Origin: Nocardioides sp. REDSEA-S33_B3
Lineage (GTDB): Bacteria > Actinomycetota > Actinomycetes > Propionibacteriales > Nocardioidaceae
Length of the DNA: 57,452 bases
NCBI GenBank assembly: GCA_001627335.1
Contig: LUPK01000029.1
Coordinates: 1 to 57,452 of the forward strand
Reading direction: 5' to 3'
The notes under the pieces were generated by a model. The model searched no databases. It was not told the DNA's origin and was given only the letters and a program-made list of their open reading frames with translations. Position numbers and translations under genes: made by a program. Positions 27,067-36,327 of the stretch are shown here, piece by piece. Positions within the stretch are counted from its first letter, which is position 1. Every line of letters begins with the position of its first letter.

Positions 27067-30000
27067 ATGTTCTCCAAGGTGCTGGTGGCCAACCGGGGCG
27101 AGATCGCGGTCCGCGCGTTCCGCGCCGCCTACGAGCTCGGGGCGCGCACGGTCGCGGTGTTCCCGCACGAGGACCGCTGGTCCGAGCACCGGCTGAAGGC
27201 CGACGAGGCCTACGAGATCGGTGAGCGCGGCCACCCGGTCCGCGCCTACCTCGACCCCGAGGGCATCGTCGAGGTCGCGGTCCGCGCCGGTGCGGACGCG
27301 GTCTACCCGGGCTACGGCTTCCTGTCGGAGAACCCGGCGCTGGCCGAGGCGTGCGCGGCCGCGGGCATCACCTTCATCGGTCCCGGCTCGGAGGTCCTCG
27401 AGCTCACCGGCAACAAGGCACGCGCCATCGCGGCCGCCAAGGCCGCCGGTGTCCCGACGCTGAAGAGCGTCGAGCCCGACACCGACGTCGACGCCCTGGT
27501 GGCGGCGGCCGGGGCCAGCGAGATCCCCTACCCGCTCTTCGTGAAGGCCGTGGCCGGCGGCGGCGGGCGCGGCATGCGCCGCGTCGACTCCCCCGGCGCC
27601 CTGCGCGAGGCCGTCGAGACCTGCATGCGCGAGGCCGACGCCGCCTTCGGCGACCCGACGGTCTTCATCGAGCAGGCCGTGGTCGACCCGCGCCACATCG
27701 AGGTGCAGATCCTCTCCGACGGCACCGGTCCCGACGGCGTCATCCACCTCTTCGAGCGCGACTGCTCGGTGCAGCGCCGGCACCAGAAGGTCGTCGAGAT
27801 CGCGCCCGCGCCCAACCTCGACCCCGAGCTGCGCGACCGGATCTGCGCCGACGCCGTCCGCTTCGCCCGCGAGATCGGCTACAAGAACGCCGGCACCGTG
27901 GAGTTCCTCCTCGACCCCGACGGCCACTACGTCTTCATCGAGATGAACCCCCGCATCCAGGTCGAGCACACCGTCACCGAGGAGGTGACCGACGTCGACC
28001 TGGTGCAGTCCCAGATGCGGATCGCCGCGGGCGAGACGCTCGCCGACCTCGGCCTCTCCCAGGACACCGTGCGGCTGCGCGGCGCCGCCCTGCAGTGCCG
28101 CATCACCACCGAGGACCCGGCCAACAACTTCCGCCCAGACACCGGCGTCATCACGACCTACCGCTCCCCCGGCGGCGGTGGCGTGCGCCTGGACGGCGGC
28201 ACGGTCTACACCGGCGCCGAGGTCTCCGCGCACTTCGACTCGATGCTGGCCAAGCTGACCTGTCGCGGCCGCACCTTCGAGCAGGCCGTCGACAAGGCCC
28301 GCCGTGCGCTCGCGGAGTTCCGCATCCGCGGTGTCTCCACGAACATCCCCTTCGTCCAGGCGGTGCTCGACGACCCCGACTTCGCCGCCGGACGCGTCAC
28401 CACCGCCTTCATCGAGACCCACCCCGAGCTGCTGCAGGCCCGCGGCAGCGGCGACCGCGGCACCAAGTTGCTGACCTACCTGGCCGAGGTGACGGTCAAC
28501 CAGCCGCACGGCGCGGCCCCCGTCGAGCTGGACCCGACGACCAAGCTCCCGGCCATCGACCTCGACGCCGCCCCGCCGGCCGGCACCCGCCAGCTGCTGC
28601 GCGAGGTCGGCCCCGAGGAGTTCGCCCGGCGCCTGCGCGCCCAGGACCGGGTCGCGGTGACCGACACGACCTTCCGCGACGCGCACCAGTCGCTCCTCGC
28701 CACCCGGGTCCGCACGGCCGACCTGCTGGCCGTCGCGCCGCACGTCGCGCGCACCACCCCGGAGCTGTGGAGCCTGGAGTGCTGGGGCGGGGCGACGTAC
28801 GACGTCGCGCTGCGCTTCCTGGCCGAGGACCCGTGGGAGCGGCTGGCCGCTCTGCGCGAGGCCGTGCCCAACGTGTGCCTGCAGATGCTGCTGCGCGGTC
28901 GCAACACCGTCGGCTACACGCCCTACCCCACCGCGGTCACCGACGCGTTCGTGCAGGAGGCGGTCGACACCGGCCTCGACGTCTTCCGGATCTTCGACGC
29001 CCTCAACGACGTCGAGCAGATGCGCCCGGCCATCGAGGCGGTCCGCTCCACCGGCAGCGCGCTGGCCGAGGTCGCGCTCTGCTACACCGGCGACCTCTCC
29101 GACCCCGGCGAGAGCCTCTACACCCTCGACTACTACCTGCGCCTGGCCGAGCGGATCGTCGACGCCGGCGCGCACGTGCTGGCGATCAAGGACATGGCCG
29201 GCCTGCTCCGCGCCCCCGCGGCCCGACGCCTCGTCACCGCGCTGCGCGAGCGCTTCGACCTGCCGGTGCACCTGCACACCCACGACACCACCGGCGGCCA
29301 GCTCGCCACCCTGACCGCGGCGATCGAGGCCGGGGTCGACGCCGTGGACGCCGCGACCTCCTCGATGGCCGGCACGACCAGCCAACCACCGCTCTCGGCG
29401 CTGGTCGCGGCCACCGACCACTCCGAGCGCGAGACCGGGCTGTCGCTCGCGGCGGTCAACGCGCTGGAGCCCTACTGGGAGGCCGTGCGCCGGGTCTACG
29501 CGCCCTTCGAGTCCGGGCTCACCGCCCCGACCGGTCGCGTCTACCGGCACGAGATCCCCGGTGGGCAGCTCTCCAACCTGCGCCAGCAGGCGATCGCCCT
29601 CGGCCTCGGCGAGCGCTTCGAGCAGGTCGAGGACATGTACGCCGCCGCCAACGACATCCTCGGCAACGTCCCGAAGGTGACCCCGAGCTCGAAGGTGATC
29701 GGCGACCTGGCGCTGGCGCTGGTCGGTCTGGGCGCCGACCCGGCCGAGTTCGCCGAGGACCCCAGCCGCTTCGACCTGCCCGACTCCGTCATCGGGTTCC
29801 TCAACGGCGAGCTCGGCGACCCGCCGGGCGGCTGGCCCGAGCCGTTCCGCAGCAAGGCGCTGGCCGGCCGCACCTGGAAGCAGCCCGCGGCCGAGCTCAC
29901 CGCGGAGCAGTCGGCGGGCCTGGAGAGTGCCCGGCGGCGGACCTTGAACGAGCTGCTGTTCCCCGGCCCGACGCGGTCCTTCGCGGAGTCCCGCGAGACC

Positions 30001-30462
30001 TACGGCGACACCTCGGTGCTGTCCACGCTGGACTACCTCTACGGGCTGCGCAGCGGCGTCGAGCACGAGGTGACCCTGCAGGAGGGCAAGACCCTCATCC
30101 TGGGCCTGCAGTCGATCAGCGAGCCCGACGAGCGCGGCTTCCGCACCGTGATGGCCACCGTCAACGGCCAGATCCGCCCGGTCGCGGTCCGCGACACGAG
30201 CGTCTCGGCCGAGGTGGCGGCCGCGGAGAAGGCCGACCCGGGCACGCCCGGTCACGTGGCCGCGCCGTTCCAGGGCGTCGTGTCGGTCGTCGTCGAGGCC
30301 GGTCAGCAGGTCGAGGCCGGCGAGACCGTGGCGACGATCGAGGCGATGAAGATGGAGGCCGCGATCACCGCGCCGATGGCCGGCACCGTGCAGCGGGTGG
30401 CCCTCTCGGGCACCCAGGCGGTCGACGGCGGCGACCTCGTGGTGGTGCTCAGCCCCGCGTGA
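27067..30462 (+). CDS. pyc: Pyruvate carboxylase
   Basis: 1131 residues, the single-chain type. It makes oxaloacetate from pyruvate, bicarbonate and ATP. Domains in order: biotin carboxylase (~1-450; [67 protein letters not shown]); carboxyltransferase (~535-800; TDTTFRDAHQSLLATRVRT, HLHTHDTTGGQLAT with metal-binding His); PYC tetramerisation region (~835-1035; GGQLSNLRQQAIALGLGERF); and biotinyl domain with Lys1095 in EAMKM. A Cys appears in the usual metal/Lys region. The gene ends six bases from a convergent regulator gene. Confidence 0.97.
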   Translation: MFSKVLVANRGEIAVRAFRAAYELGARTVAVFPHEDRWSEHRLKADEAYEIGERGHPVRAYLDPEGIVEVAVRAGADAVYPGYGFLSENPALAEACAAAGITFIGPGSEVLELTGNKARAIAAAKAAGVPTLKSVEPDTDVDALVAAAGASEIPYPLFVKAVAGGGGRGMRRVDSPGALREAVETCMREADAAFGDPTVFIEQAVVDPRHIEVQILSDGTGPDGVIHLFERDCSVQRRHQKVVEIAPAPNLDPELRDRICADAVRFAREIGYKNAGTVEFLLDPDGHYVFIEMNPRIQVEHTVTEEVTDVDLVQSQMRIAAGETLADLGLSQDTVRLRGAALQCRITTEDPANNFRPDTGVITTYRSPGGGGVRLDGGTVYTGAEVSAHFDSMLAKLTCRGRTFEQAVDKARRALAEFRIRGVSTNIPFVQAVLDDPDFAAGRVTTAFIETHPELLQARGSGDRGTKLLTYLAEVTVNQPHGAAPVELDPTTKLPAIDLDAAPPAGTRQLLREVGPEEFARRLRAQDRVAVTDTTFRDAHQSLLATRVRTADLLAVAPHVARTTPELWSLECWGGATYDVALRFLAEDPWERLAALREAVPNVCLQMLLRGRNTVGYTPYPTAVTDAFVQEAVDTGLDVFRIFDALNDVEQMRPAIEAVRSTGSALAEVALCYTGDLSDPGESLYTLDYYLRLAERIVDAGAHVLAIKDMAGLLRAPAARRLVTALRERFDLPVHLHTHDTTGGQLATLTAAIEAGVDAVDAATSSMAGTTSQPPLSALVAATDHSERETGLSLAAVNALEPYWEAVRRVYAPFESGLTAPTGRVYRHEIPGGQLSNLRQQAIALGLGERFEQVEDMYAAANDILGNVPKVTPSSKVIGDLALALVGLGADPAEFAEDPSRFDLPDSVIGFLNGELGDPPGGWPEPFRSKALAGRTWKQPAAELTAEQSAGLESARRRTLNELLFPGPTRSFAESRETYGDTSVLSTLDYLYGLRSGVEHEVTLQEGKTLILGLQSISEPDERGFRTVMATVNGQIRPVAVRDTSVSAEVAAAEKADPGTPGHVAAPFQGVVSVVVEAGQQVEAGETVATIEAMKMEAAITAPMAGTVQRVALSGTQAVDGGDLVVVLSPA

Positions 30463-30468
30463 GGCCGC

Positions 30469-31005
30469 TCAGGTCGGCGTGACGATCACGTCGACCGCAC
30501 TGAGCTCCACCGACGACGTGCACGCGTAGGCGTGCGGCACGTCGGCGGGCCAGTGCACGTGCGTGCCGGGGACCAGGTCGACCACCTGCTCCTCCCCGGC
30601 CGCCCCGTAGCTCAGCCGCCCCTCCCCCGACAGCACCACGAGCTGCTCGACCGCGCCGGCGGCGTGGGCGGGCGAGGAGCGCTCGGCCCCGGGTCGCACG
30701 CGGACGAGGTAGACCTCCGTGGTGCGGTCGGGCTCGGTCAGCAGGTGCAGGCGGACCGCGGTGAGGGCGTCGTCGCTCAGCGCGTCGGAGGCGCCCGCCT
30801 CCGCCACGAGGGCGACCAGCGGGACACCGAGCGGGCCGGCGACGGCGTACACGGTGTCGAGGGTGGGGTTGCGGCGCCCGCCCTCGAGCTCGGAGAGGGT
30901 GGCCTTCCCGATGCCGGCGGCGGCCGCGAGCGCGCTGAGCGACATGCCCCGCTCCTCGCGCAGCGCGCGGATGCGGGCTCCCGTGGACGCGCCTGGTCCG
31001 GCCAC
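30469..31005 (-). CDS. XRE-family regulator with cupin domain
   Basis: 178 residues. Helix-turn-helix (~9-65): RIRALREERGMSLSALAAAAGIGKATLSELEGGRRNPTLDTVYAVAGPL. C-terminal cupin (~100-175): EQLVVLSGEGRLSYG and HVHWPADVPHAYAC, a small-molecule-binding barrel. GTG start with AGGGGAGG five bases before. Divergent from the benE-like transporter gene; the palindrome GTTCCGT-AA-ACGGAAC lies between the two starts and is the likely operator. In related XRE-cupin/transporter pairs the regulator represses the transporter gene and senses its substrate; that is inference here. Confidence 0.88.
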   Translation of the reverse strand: MAGPGASTGARIRALREERGMSLSALAAAAGIGKATLSELEGGRRNPTLDTVYAVAGPLGVPLVALVAEAGASDALSDDALTAVRLHLLTEPDRTTEVYLVRVRPGAERSSPAHAAGAVEQLVVLSGEGRLSYGAAGEEQVVDLVPGTHVHWPADVPHAYACTSSVELSAVDVIVTPT

Positions 31006-31025
31006 GCCGGCCTCCCCTACAGTCT

Positions 31026-31041
31026 GTTCCGTAAACGGAAC
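31026..31041. promoter_or_regulatory. Operator-like palindrome GTTCCGT-AA-ACGGAAC
   Basis: Seven-base perfect arms around AA, centred in the 59-base gap between the regulator start (31005) and the transporter ATG (31065). Position and symmetry suit a dimeric XRE repressor acting on both genes. Confidence 0.6.
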
Positions 31042-31064
31042 GGTACTACCTCGCAGGAGCCACC

Positions 31065-32264
31065 ATGCACGAACAGGGGACCCCGGTCAGCGCGGGGGTG
31101 GTCGCGGCCGTCGTCGGGTTCTCCTCCTCCTTCGTCGTCGTGCTCGCCGGGCTGACCGCCGTCGGCGCCACCCCGGACCAGGCGGCGTCTGGCCTGCTGG
31201 CGCTCTGCGTCGCCCAGGCCCTGGGGATGCTCTGGCTCGCGCTGCGGCACCGCACCCCGGTCTCGCTGGCCTGGTCCACCCCGGGCGCGGCGCTCCTGGT
31301 GACCACCGGCGCCGTCCAGGGCGGGTGGCCCGCCGCGGTCGGCGCGTTCGTGGCGACGGGCGTCCTGGTCGTGCTGACCGGGCTGGTGCCGAGGTTCGGC
31401 GACCTCGTGGCCGCGATCCCGCCGTCCCTGGCCCGGGCGATGCTGGCCGGCGTCCTGCTGCCGCTGTGCGTCGAGCCCGTCCTCGCGCTGGCCGACTCCC
31501 CGGCCATGGTCGCGCCGGTCGTGCTGACCTGGCTGGTGCTGCAGCGCCGGGCGGCCCGCTGGGCGGTGCCCGCCGCACTGGTCGTGGCGCTGGTCGTGGT
31601 GGTCGTGACCGCCGGGGACGCGGTGGCCGCCGGGGACCTGCTGCCCACGCTCGCTCTCACCGCGCCGACGTGGTCGTGGCAGGCGATGGTCGGGGTCACG
31701 CTGCCGTTGTACGTCGTCACCATGGCCTCCCAGAACGTCCCCGGCGTCGCGGTGATGGGCAGCTTCGGCTACCGCGTCCCGTAGCGGGAGTCGATGGGCG
31801 TCACCGGGCTCGGGACGCTGCTCGTCGCCCCGCTGGGCGGGCACGCGGTCAACCTGGCCGCGATCACCGCCGCGCTGACCGCGGGGCCGGCCGCCGGCCC
31901 CGACCGGGACCAGCGCTGGCGCGCCTCGGTCTCCGCGGCGCTCACCTACCTCGTGCTCGCCGCGGGCGCGGGCGCGCTGACGGCACTCGTGGCCGCGGCC
32001 CCGGACGGGGTCGTGCAATCGGCTGCCGGGCTGGCGCTGCTCGGCACGCTGGCGGCCTCCCTCTCCGACGCGCTCGCCGACCCGGCGGACCGGCTGGCCG
32101 CCATCGGCTGCCTGGTGGTCGCCGCCTCGGGCGTGAGCATCCTCGGCGTCGGCGCCGCGTTCTGGGCGCTGGTGGTGGGGCTGGTGCTGCGGCGGGTCAG
32201 CCCGTCCGCACCGTCACCCACGTCGAGCGCAGTCCCAGCCCGAAGCGGAACGCATCGCCGCTGA
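31065..32264 (+). pseudogene. benE: BenE-type benzoate/membrane transporter gene interrupted by an in-frame amber codon
   Basis: Two halves in the same frame. The first encodes ~239 residues (VSAGVVAAVVGFSSSFVVVLAGL, SLAWSTPGAALLVTTG, MASQNVPGVAVMGSFGYRVP). It ends at TAG (31782-31784). The second resumes at once (RESMGVTGLGTLLVAP, GGHAVNLAAITAAL) for ~157 residues. Without the TAG it would be a normal ~398-residue BenE with ~12 helices; family members read GYRPP..R at this point, so a Trp (TGG) or Gln (CAG) codon may have mutated. AGGAG precedes the ATG. A sequencing error is possible. The 3' end overlaps the SpoIID-like gene by 68 bases. The regulator beside it looks intact. Confidence 0.85.
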
Positions 32265-33408
32265 GCGTCACCTTGCCCTGCGAGCCCGTCAGCCGGATCG
32301 AGCGCACCCGGCCACCCCACTGGCCGTTGCCGTCGCGGGAGAGCACCTCGACCTTGCGCAGGTCGCCGAGGGCCGGCCACTGCGACTCGATCCGGTCGTC
32401 GGTCACGGTCACCGACCAGCCGTGGACCGGGTTGCCGTCGTGGCCGTCGTAGGGATCCTCCTGCGCGACGAGGTAGTCCCGCGAGCCGGCGGAGGTCCAC
32501 CCCCCGCTGCTGGCGGAGAACTGCGTGAAGGCGGGCTGGCCGTCGACGACGCGGGCCTGGCCCTTGGTCTCGCGGATGGCGGCGTCGGAGGCGGGGTGCT
32601 CGGCGGAGGCACCGCCGTAGACCTGGCAGGAGGTCGTGTCGCAGACCTGGTAGTGACCGGCGCGCGGGTGGGCCCGCTCGTACGCCGCGTAGGTGCGCGC
32701 GGCCACCGCCTGGGCCTGGACCGCCGCGGGGCTCCAGGAGGCGGGCATCTCCAGGGGGACGACGCCGCGGAGGTAGTCCTCCAGCCGGAGCCGGTTGACG
32801 GTGTCGCGGGCCTGGCTGCCCTGCGAGGGTGCGGCGGCGCGGAGCTTGCCGCGGTAGGCCCGCTCGGTGCCGCCGGGGAGGACGAGGGTGATCGGCTTGT
32901 TCTTGGCGTAGAACTCCCCCTCGCCCTGCAGGACGAGGAGCTTGCGCCAACCGCCGGAGTCCTTGGCGCCCCGGGGCAGGTAGGCCACCTTCGCCCGACC
33001 CTTGCGGTCCTGGCGGACCCGCCAGGCCTGCACGTCCACCCCGTCGGGCTGCTCGGGCAGCACCGTGTGCTCGCCCGTCCCGAGGTCGGTCATGCGCAGC
33101 GTGCGCCGGGGTCGCACCACCAGGTCGTCGCTCGTGTCGGCGCTGACCAGCACGCTGATCCGACCCGCGGCGCGCCCGGCGTCGGTGCCCGGGTAGTAGA
33201 AGGACAGGATCTCGGCGGCGCTCAGGCCCTCGCGGGCCGCACCCTCCGCGCCGTGCTGCGACATGCCGTGGCCGTGGCCGTAGCCGCGGCCCTGGATGCG
33301 CAGCGTCGGCTCGCCCTGGACGTCCCACCGGTCGGAGGCCGCCGAGGCGGGCGCGGGGACCGCGACCAGGGCCGTGGCGACCGCCAGGACGAGGGCGCGG
33401 ACGAGCAT
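32197..33408 (-). CDS. Secreted SpoIID/LytB-domain protein (paralogue A)
   Basis: 403 residues. Signal peptide (LVRALVLAVATALVAVPAPASA). The SpoIID/LytB region shows GRGYGHGHGMSQHGAEGAAREG, ILSFYYPGTD, LRLEDYLRGVVPLEMPASW, AVQAQAVAARTYAAYE, CQVYGG and TQFSASSGGWT. SpoIID in Bacillus is a lytic transglycosylase using a Glu in the EMP region; the Glu is present here (LEMP). In non-sporulating actinobacteria such proteins probably remodel peptidoglycan or amidase substrates. A conserved Cys pair (CDTTSCQ) is present. Start with AGGAGT before it. Close relative of the next gene upstream, suggesting tandem duplication. Confidence 0.88.
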   Translation of the reverse strand: MLVRALVLAVATALVAVPAPASAASDRWDVQGEPTLRIQGRGYGHGHGMSQHGAEGAAREGLSAAEILSFYYPGTDAGRAAGRISVLVSADTSDDLVVRPRRTLRMTDLGTGEHTVLPEQPDGVDVQAWRVRQDRKGRAKVAYLPRGAKDSGGWRKLLVLQGEGEFYAKNKPITLVLPGGTERAYRGKLRAAAPSQGSQARDTVNRLRLEDYLRGVVPLEMPASWSPAAVQAQAVAARTYAAYERAHPRAGHYQVCDTTSCQVYGGASAEHPASDAAIRETKGQARVVDGQPAFTQFSASSGGWTSAGSRDYLVAQEDPYDGHDGNPVHGWSVTVTDDRIESQWPALGDLRKVEVLSRDGNGQWGGRVRSIRLTGSQGKVTLSGDAFRFGLGLRSTWVTVRTG

Positions 33409-33515
33409 CGGTGGACTCCTGTGACGGCTGGTGCGGAGGGGGGCGAGGAGGCCGGTGTGACCACACCAGCACCCCATCGCACCATGCGTCACACGGAGCG
33501 GCAATGGCCTCGCGC

Positions 33516-33535
33516 GAACTACAGATCTGTAGTTC
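33516..33535. promoter_or_regulatory. Perfect 20-bp palindrome between the two SpoIID-like genes
   Basis: GAACTACAGATCTGTAGTTC is identical to its reverse complement and overlaps the stop codon of the upstream paralogue. As RNA it could fold into an 8-bp stem with a GAUC loop; as DNA it could be an operator. Much less GC-rich than its surroundings. No T-tract follows on the minus strand. Confidence 0.5.
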
Positions 33536-34679
33536 AGGGCACCTCGCGCAGCAGGGTGCTGGGCAGGCCCAGCCGGATGCGGAAGGTGTCGCCGCTGACG
33601 GTGCTGGAGCCCTCGCTGCCGGTCACCGTCACCCGCACGACCCGACCGCCGAAGGCCCCTCGCCCGTCGCGCTCGACGACCTCGATGCTCTCGTAGTCAC
33701 CGACGGTGTCGAAGGCCGTCTCGAGGTCCGACACCGAGATCGTCCGGCTCCAGGTGAAGGGGTCCCACGGGTCCTCGCGCGCAGGCAGGTAGTCGAAGGG
33801 CCCGGCGACGCTGTAGCCGCCGTTGCTCGCGGAGAACTGCGCGAAGATCGGCTCGCCGCCCGTGACGAGCACCTTCTTCCGGGTCGCGCGGATGGCGTCG
33901 TCGGAGGCGGGGTGCTCCGCGGAGGCGCCGCCGTAGACCTGGCACCGGTCGGTGTCGCAGATCTCGTAGTGCGACGCCAGCGGCTCCCCCCGCTCGAAGG
34001 CCGCATAGGTGCGGGCCGCGACCGCCTGGGCCCGCACCGCGTCGGGGTCCCACAGCGCCGGCACCTCCTGGGGCACGACCCCGCGCAGGTAGTCCTCCAG
34101 GGAGACCCGGTTGACGGTATCCCGGTCGGTGCCGGAGTCGTCGGCCGAGGCCGAGCGCAGCCGTCCCCGGTAGTCGGTGCGGCCCTCGGGGGTCACCAGG
34201 GTGATCGGCCCCCTGCCGGAGAACTCCGCGTCCCCGCCGAACCGCTTGCTGGTGCGCCAGCCCCCGCCGCCGCGGCGCGCCTGCAGCACGCTGCGGCCCC
34301 GGCCGTCGGCGCGGACCCGCCACTGCTTCGCGCGACGGTCCAGCCGCTGGAGGGACCAGCGCTTCGTCGTACCGACCTTGGTGAGGGTGAGCCCGGAGCG
34401 GGCCAGCACCCGGGTGTCCCCGTCGTCGTCGGCGGAGACCAGGACGTCGACCGCACCGCCGACCTTCCCCAGCCGTGCGCCCGGGTAGTAGGTGCGGACG
34501 ATCTCCTTCCACCCCACGCCCTGGCCGGCGGCGCGCTGGGCGCCGTACTGCGAGAGGCCGATGCCGTGCCCGAAACCGCGACCCTCGAGCTCCAGGGGGT
34601 CGGCCGCAGCGGCAGGCGCGGTCGGGGCCAGGAGCCCGAGGGTCAGCGTGACGGTGAAGGCGAGGGTCCGAGTTCCCAT
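33534..34679 (-). CDS. Secreted SpoIID/LytB-domain protein (paralogue B)
   Basis: 381 residues. Signal peptide (TLAFTVTLTLGLLAPTAPAAAA). Same landmarks as paralogue A: GRGFGHGIGLSQYGAQRAAGQG, IVRTYYPGA, VSLEDYLRGVVPQEVPALW, AVRAQAVAARTYAAFE, CDTDRCQVYGGASAEHPASD and AQFSASNGGYS. The Glu next to Val-Pro matches the proposed SpoIID catalytic Glu. The two genes are in tandem with 125 bases between and have diverged well beyond recent duplication. It lies 12 bases downstream of the LVIVD-protein gene stop, so all three may be co-transcribed. Confidence 0.88.
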   Translation of the reverse strand: MGTRTLAFTVTLTLGLLAPTAPAAAADPLELEGRGFGHGIGLSQYGAQRAAGQGVGWKEIVRTYYPGARLGKVGGAVDVLVSADDDGDTRVLARSGLTLTKVGTTKRWSLQRLDRRAKQWRVRADGRGRSVLQARRGGGGWRTSKRFGGDAEFSGRGPITLVTPEGRTDYRGRLRSASADDSGTDRDTVNRVSLEDYLRGVVPQEVPALWDPDAVRAQAVAARTYAAFERGEPLASHYEICDTDRCQVYGGASAEHPASDDAIRATRKKVLVTGGEPIFAQFSASNGGYSVAGPFDYLPAREDPWDPFTWSRTISVSDLETAFDTVGDYESIEVVERDGRGAFGGRVVRVTVTGSEGSSTVSGDTFRIRLGLPSTLLREVP

Positions 34680-34691
34680 GCCCCTATGACA

Positions 34692-36254
34692 TCACCCGCC
34701 ATAGGTTGGTTGCGACTGAGCGTTGAAGGTGCCCATCGTGACCTTCTTGGCCGCGTTCACGATCGGGTCGTCGATCGAGAAGACCTCCAGGCCGCGCGTG
34801 ATGTCGCTGGAGTAGATGTAGCCGTTGTACCAGTAGACCGACCAGGCGCCGCCGAGCTCGAGGCTCGTCGTCGAGATGGGGCCGCGGTCCCAGTAGGCGA
34901 ACTCGGTCGGGTTCGCGGAGTCGGTGAAGTCGAAGACCGAGAAGCCGCCCTGGTACCACGCCTGGACCATGATGTCCTTGTCCTTGACCGGGATCAGCGA
35001 GCCGTTGTGTGCCACGCAGTTCTCGGTGAGGGCCTGGATGCGCGAGATCTTGTAGTAGCTCTGGAACTCCAGCTGCCCGTCGACGATGTCGTAGATCCCG
35101 TTCGCACCCTTGGTGGGGCCGAAGCCGGGGTGGCAGGTCGGCAGCGAGCCGCCGCCGAGCTCGTCGGTGAACAGCACCTTGGTGCCGGCGTTGTTGAAGG
35201 TGGCGGAGTGCCAGAAGGCGAAGTTCAGGTCGTCGGTCACGACCTCGGTCACCTTCGGCTTCTTGCGCTTGCTGATGTCGAGCAGGATGCCGTCGCCCAT
35301 GCACGCGCCGGCCGCGATGTCCTTGCTGGGGTAGGCGGTGATGTCGTGGCAGCCGCTGGTCGAGCTCGAGGTCAGCAGCGGGATCGGACCGCCCGGGTTG
35401 CCGCCGTCGGGGAAGAGGACCGGGGTGGCCGCGAGCTTCGCGCGCGCCGGCTTCTTCACCGGGATCTTCACGACCGAGATCTTGTCGTGCGGCGGCTGGC
35501 AGTCGGGGTAGTCCGCGCTCGGCGAGTACGACGACACGTAGACGAACAGGGACTTGCCGTTCTTCGTCGGGGCCAGCGTGTGGGTGTGGGAGCCGCAGTC
35601 GGTCTCCACGGCCGCGACGTACTTGGGCTTGCGGGGGTTGGAGACGTCGAAGACCCGCAGGCCCTCCCAGGCCGACTTCTCGGTCGCCGACAGAGCGGTG
35701 CTCGAGCACGAGTCGTCGCTACGGCTGGCGTCCACGCTCATCACCAGGATGTTCTTGTGGACCGACAGGTCGCCCTGCCCGCCGGGGCAGAACACCTGCG
35801 CGACACGCTTGGGCTTGGTCGGCTTCTTGATGTCGAAGACCTGGAAGCCGCTGTAGTTGCCGTCGTAGAGCCAGCGGCCCCTGAACGCCATGTCGGTGCC
35901 GTAGGCACCCTCCTCGGCGAAGCTGCCCTCCAGCGGGAGGTGCGCGACCAGCTCGACGTTGTCGGACTTGTCGACCTCGTCCTCGCTGGTCAGCGGCAGC
36001 GGCTCCTGCGCCAGGGCGTCGGCGAGGCCCGCCGTGATGTCCGCGAGGGCCGACCCGGGCAGCTGGCAGCCGAGGGCGAAGTTGTCGCCGGCATCGACGA
36101 GGGCGGCGTACTCCTCGGCGGTGCAGGCTCGGACCCCGGGGTCGGCCTCGGCGGAGACGTTGACCGCCGTCATGCCGAGGCCCGCCGCGAGGGTCACGGC
36201 CAGGCCGGCGAAGGAGAGTCGGGCGCGCGTGGAGGGGAGGGAGCGGTGGCTCAT
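34692..36254 (-). CDS. Secreted LVIVD-repeat (beta-propeller-like) protein
   Basis: 520 residues. A signal peptide (about 1-35) is followed by several blade-like repeats of the form 'W.YDGNYSGFQVFDIKKPTKPK', 'WEGLRVFDVSNPRKPKYVA', 'GGFSVFDFTDSANPTEF' and 'RGLEVFSIDD'. This is the LVIVD repeat, a beta-propeller of unknown function found outside cells. Many Lys after each blade and paired Cys (CSSTAL, CQPPHD) are seen. A DUF305 gene is divergent 73 bases away, a recurrent neighbourhood in actinobacteria as I recall. Start at MSHRSLPSTRARL. Confidence 0.87.
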   Translation of the reverse strand: MSHRSLPSTRARLSFAGLAVTLAAGLGMTAVNVSAEADPGVRACTAEEYAALVDAGDNFALGCQLPGSALADITAGLADALAQEPLPLTSEDEVDKSDNVELVAHLPLEGSFAEEGAYGTDMAFRGRWLYDGNYSGFQVFDIKKPTKPKRVAQVFCPGGQGDLSVHKNILVMSVDASRSDDSCSSTALSATEKSAWEGLRVFDVSNPRKPKYVAAVETDCGSHTHTLAPTKNGKSLFVYVSSYSPSADYPDCQPPHDKISVVKIPVKKPARAKLAATPVLFPDGGNPGGPIPLLTSSSTSGCHDITAYPSKDIAAGACMGDGILLDISKRKKPKVTEVVTDDLNFAFWHSATFNNAGTKVLFTDELGGGSLPTCHPGFGPTKGANGIYDIVDGQLEFQSYYKISRIQALTENCVAHNGSLIPVKDKDIMVQAWYQGGFSVFDFTDSANPTEFAYWDRGPISTTSLELGGAWSVYWYNGYIYSSDITRGLEVFSIDDPIVNAAKKVTMGTFNAQSQPTYGG

Positions 36255-36327
36255 GGCCGTGCAACCGTCGAACCGGGCCGGAGGTTACGGGTCGGACGCG
36301 AACGTCGCGTGGTGCAATGGAAACGTC

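Noticed and set aside
27016..30255. Open frame of ~1079 codons on the minus strand
   Set aside because: It is the antisense shadow of pyruvate carboxylase; composition is Gly/Val/Asp/Arg-rich with no domains. High GC removes stop codons.
31794..32264. Second half of the benE-like gene as an independent small transporter
   Set aside because: It is in frame with the first half and corresponds only to the C-terminal part of BenE; a nonsense mutation explains it better.
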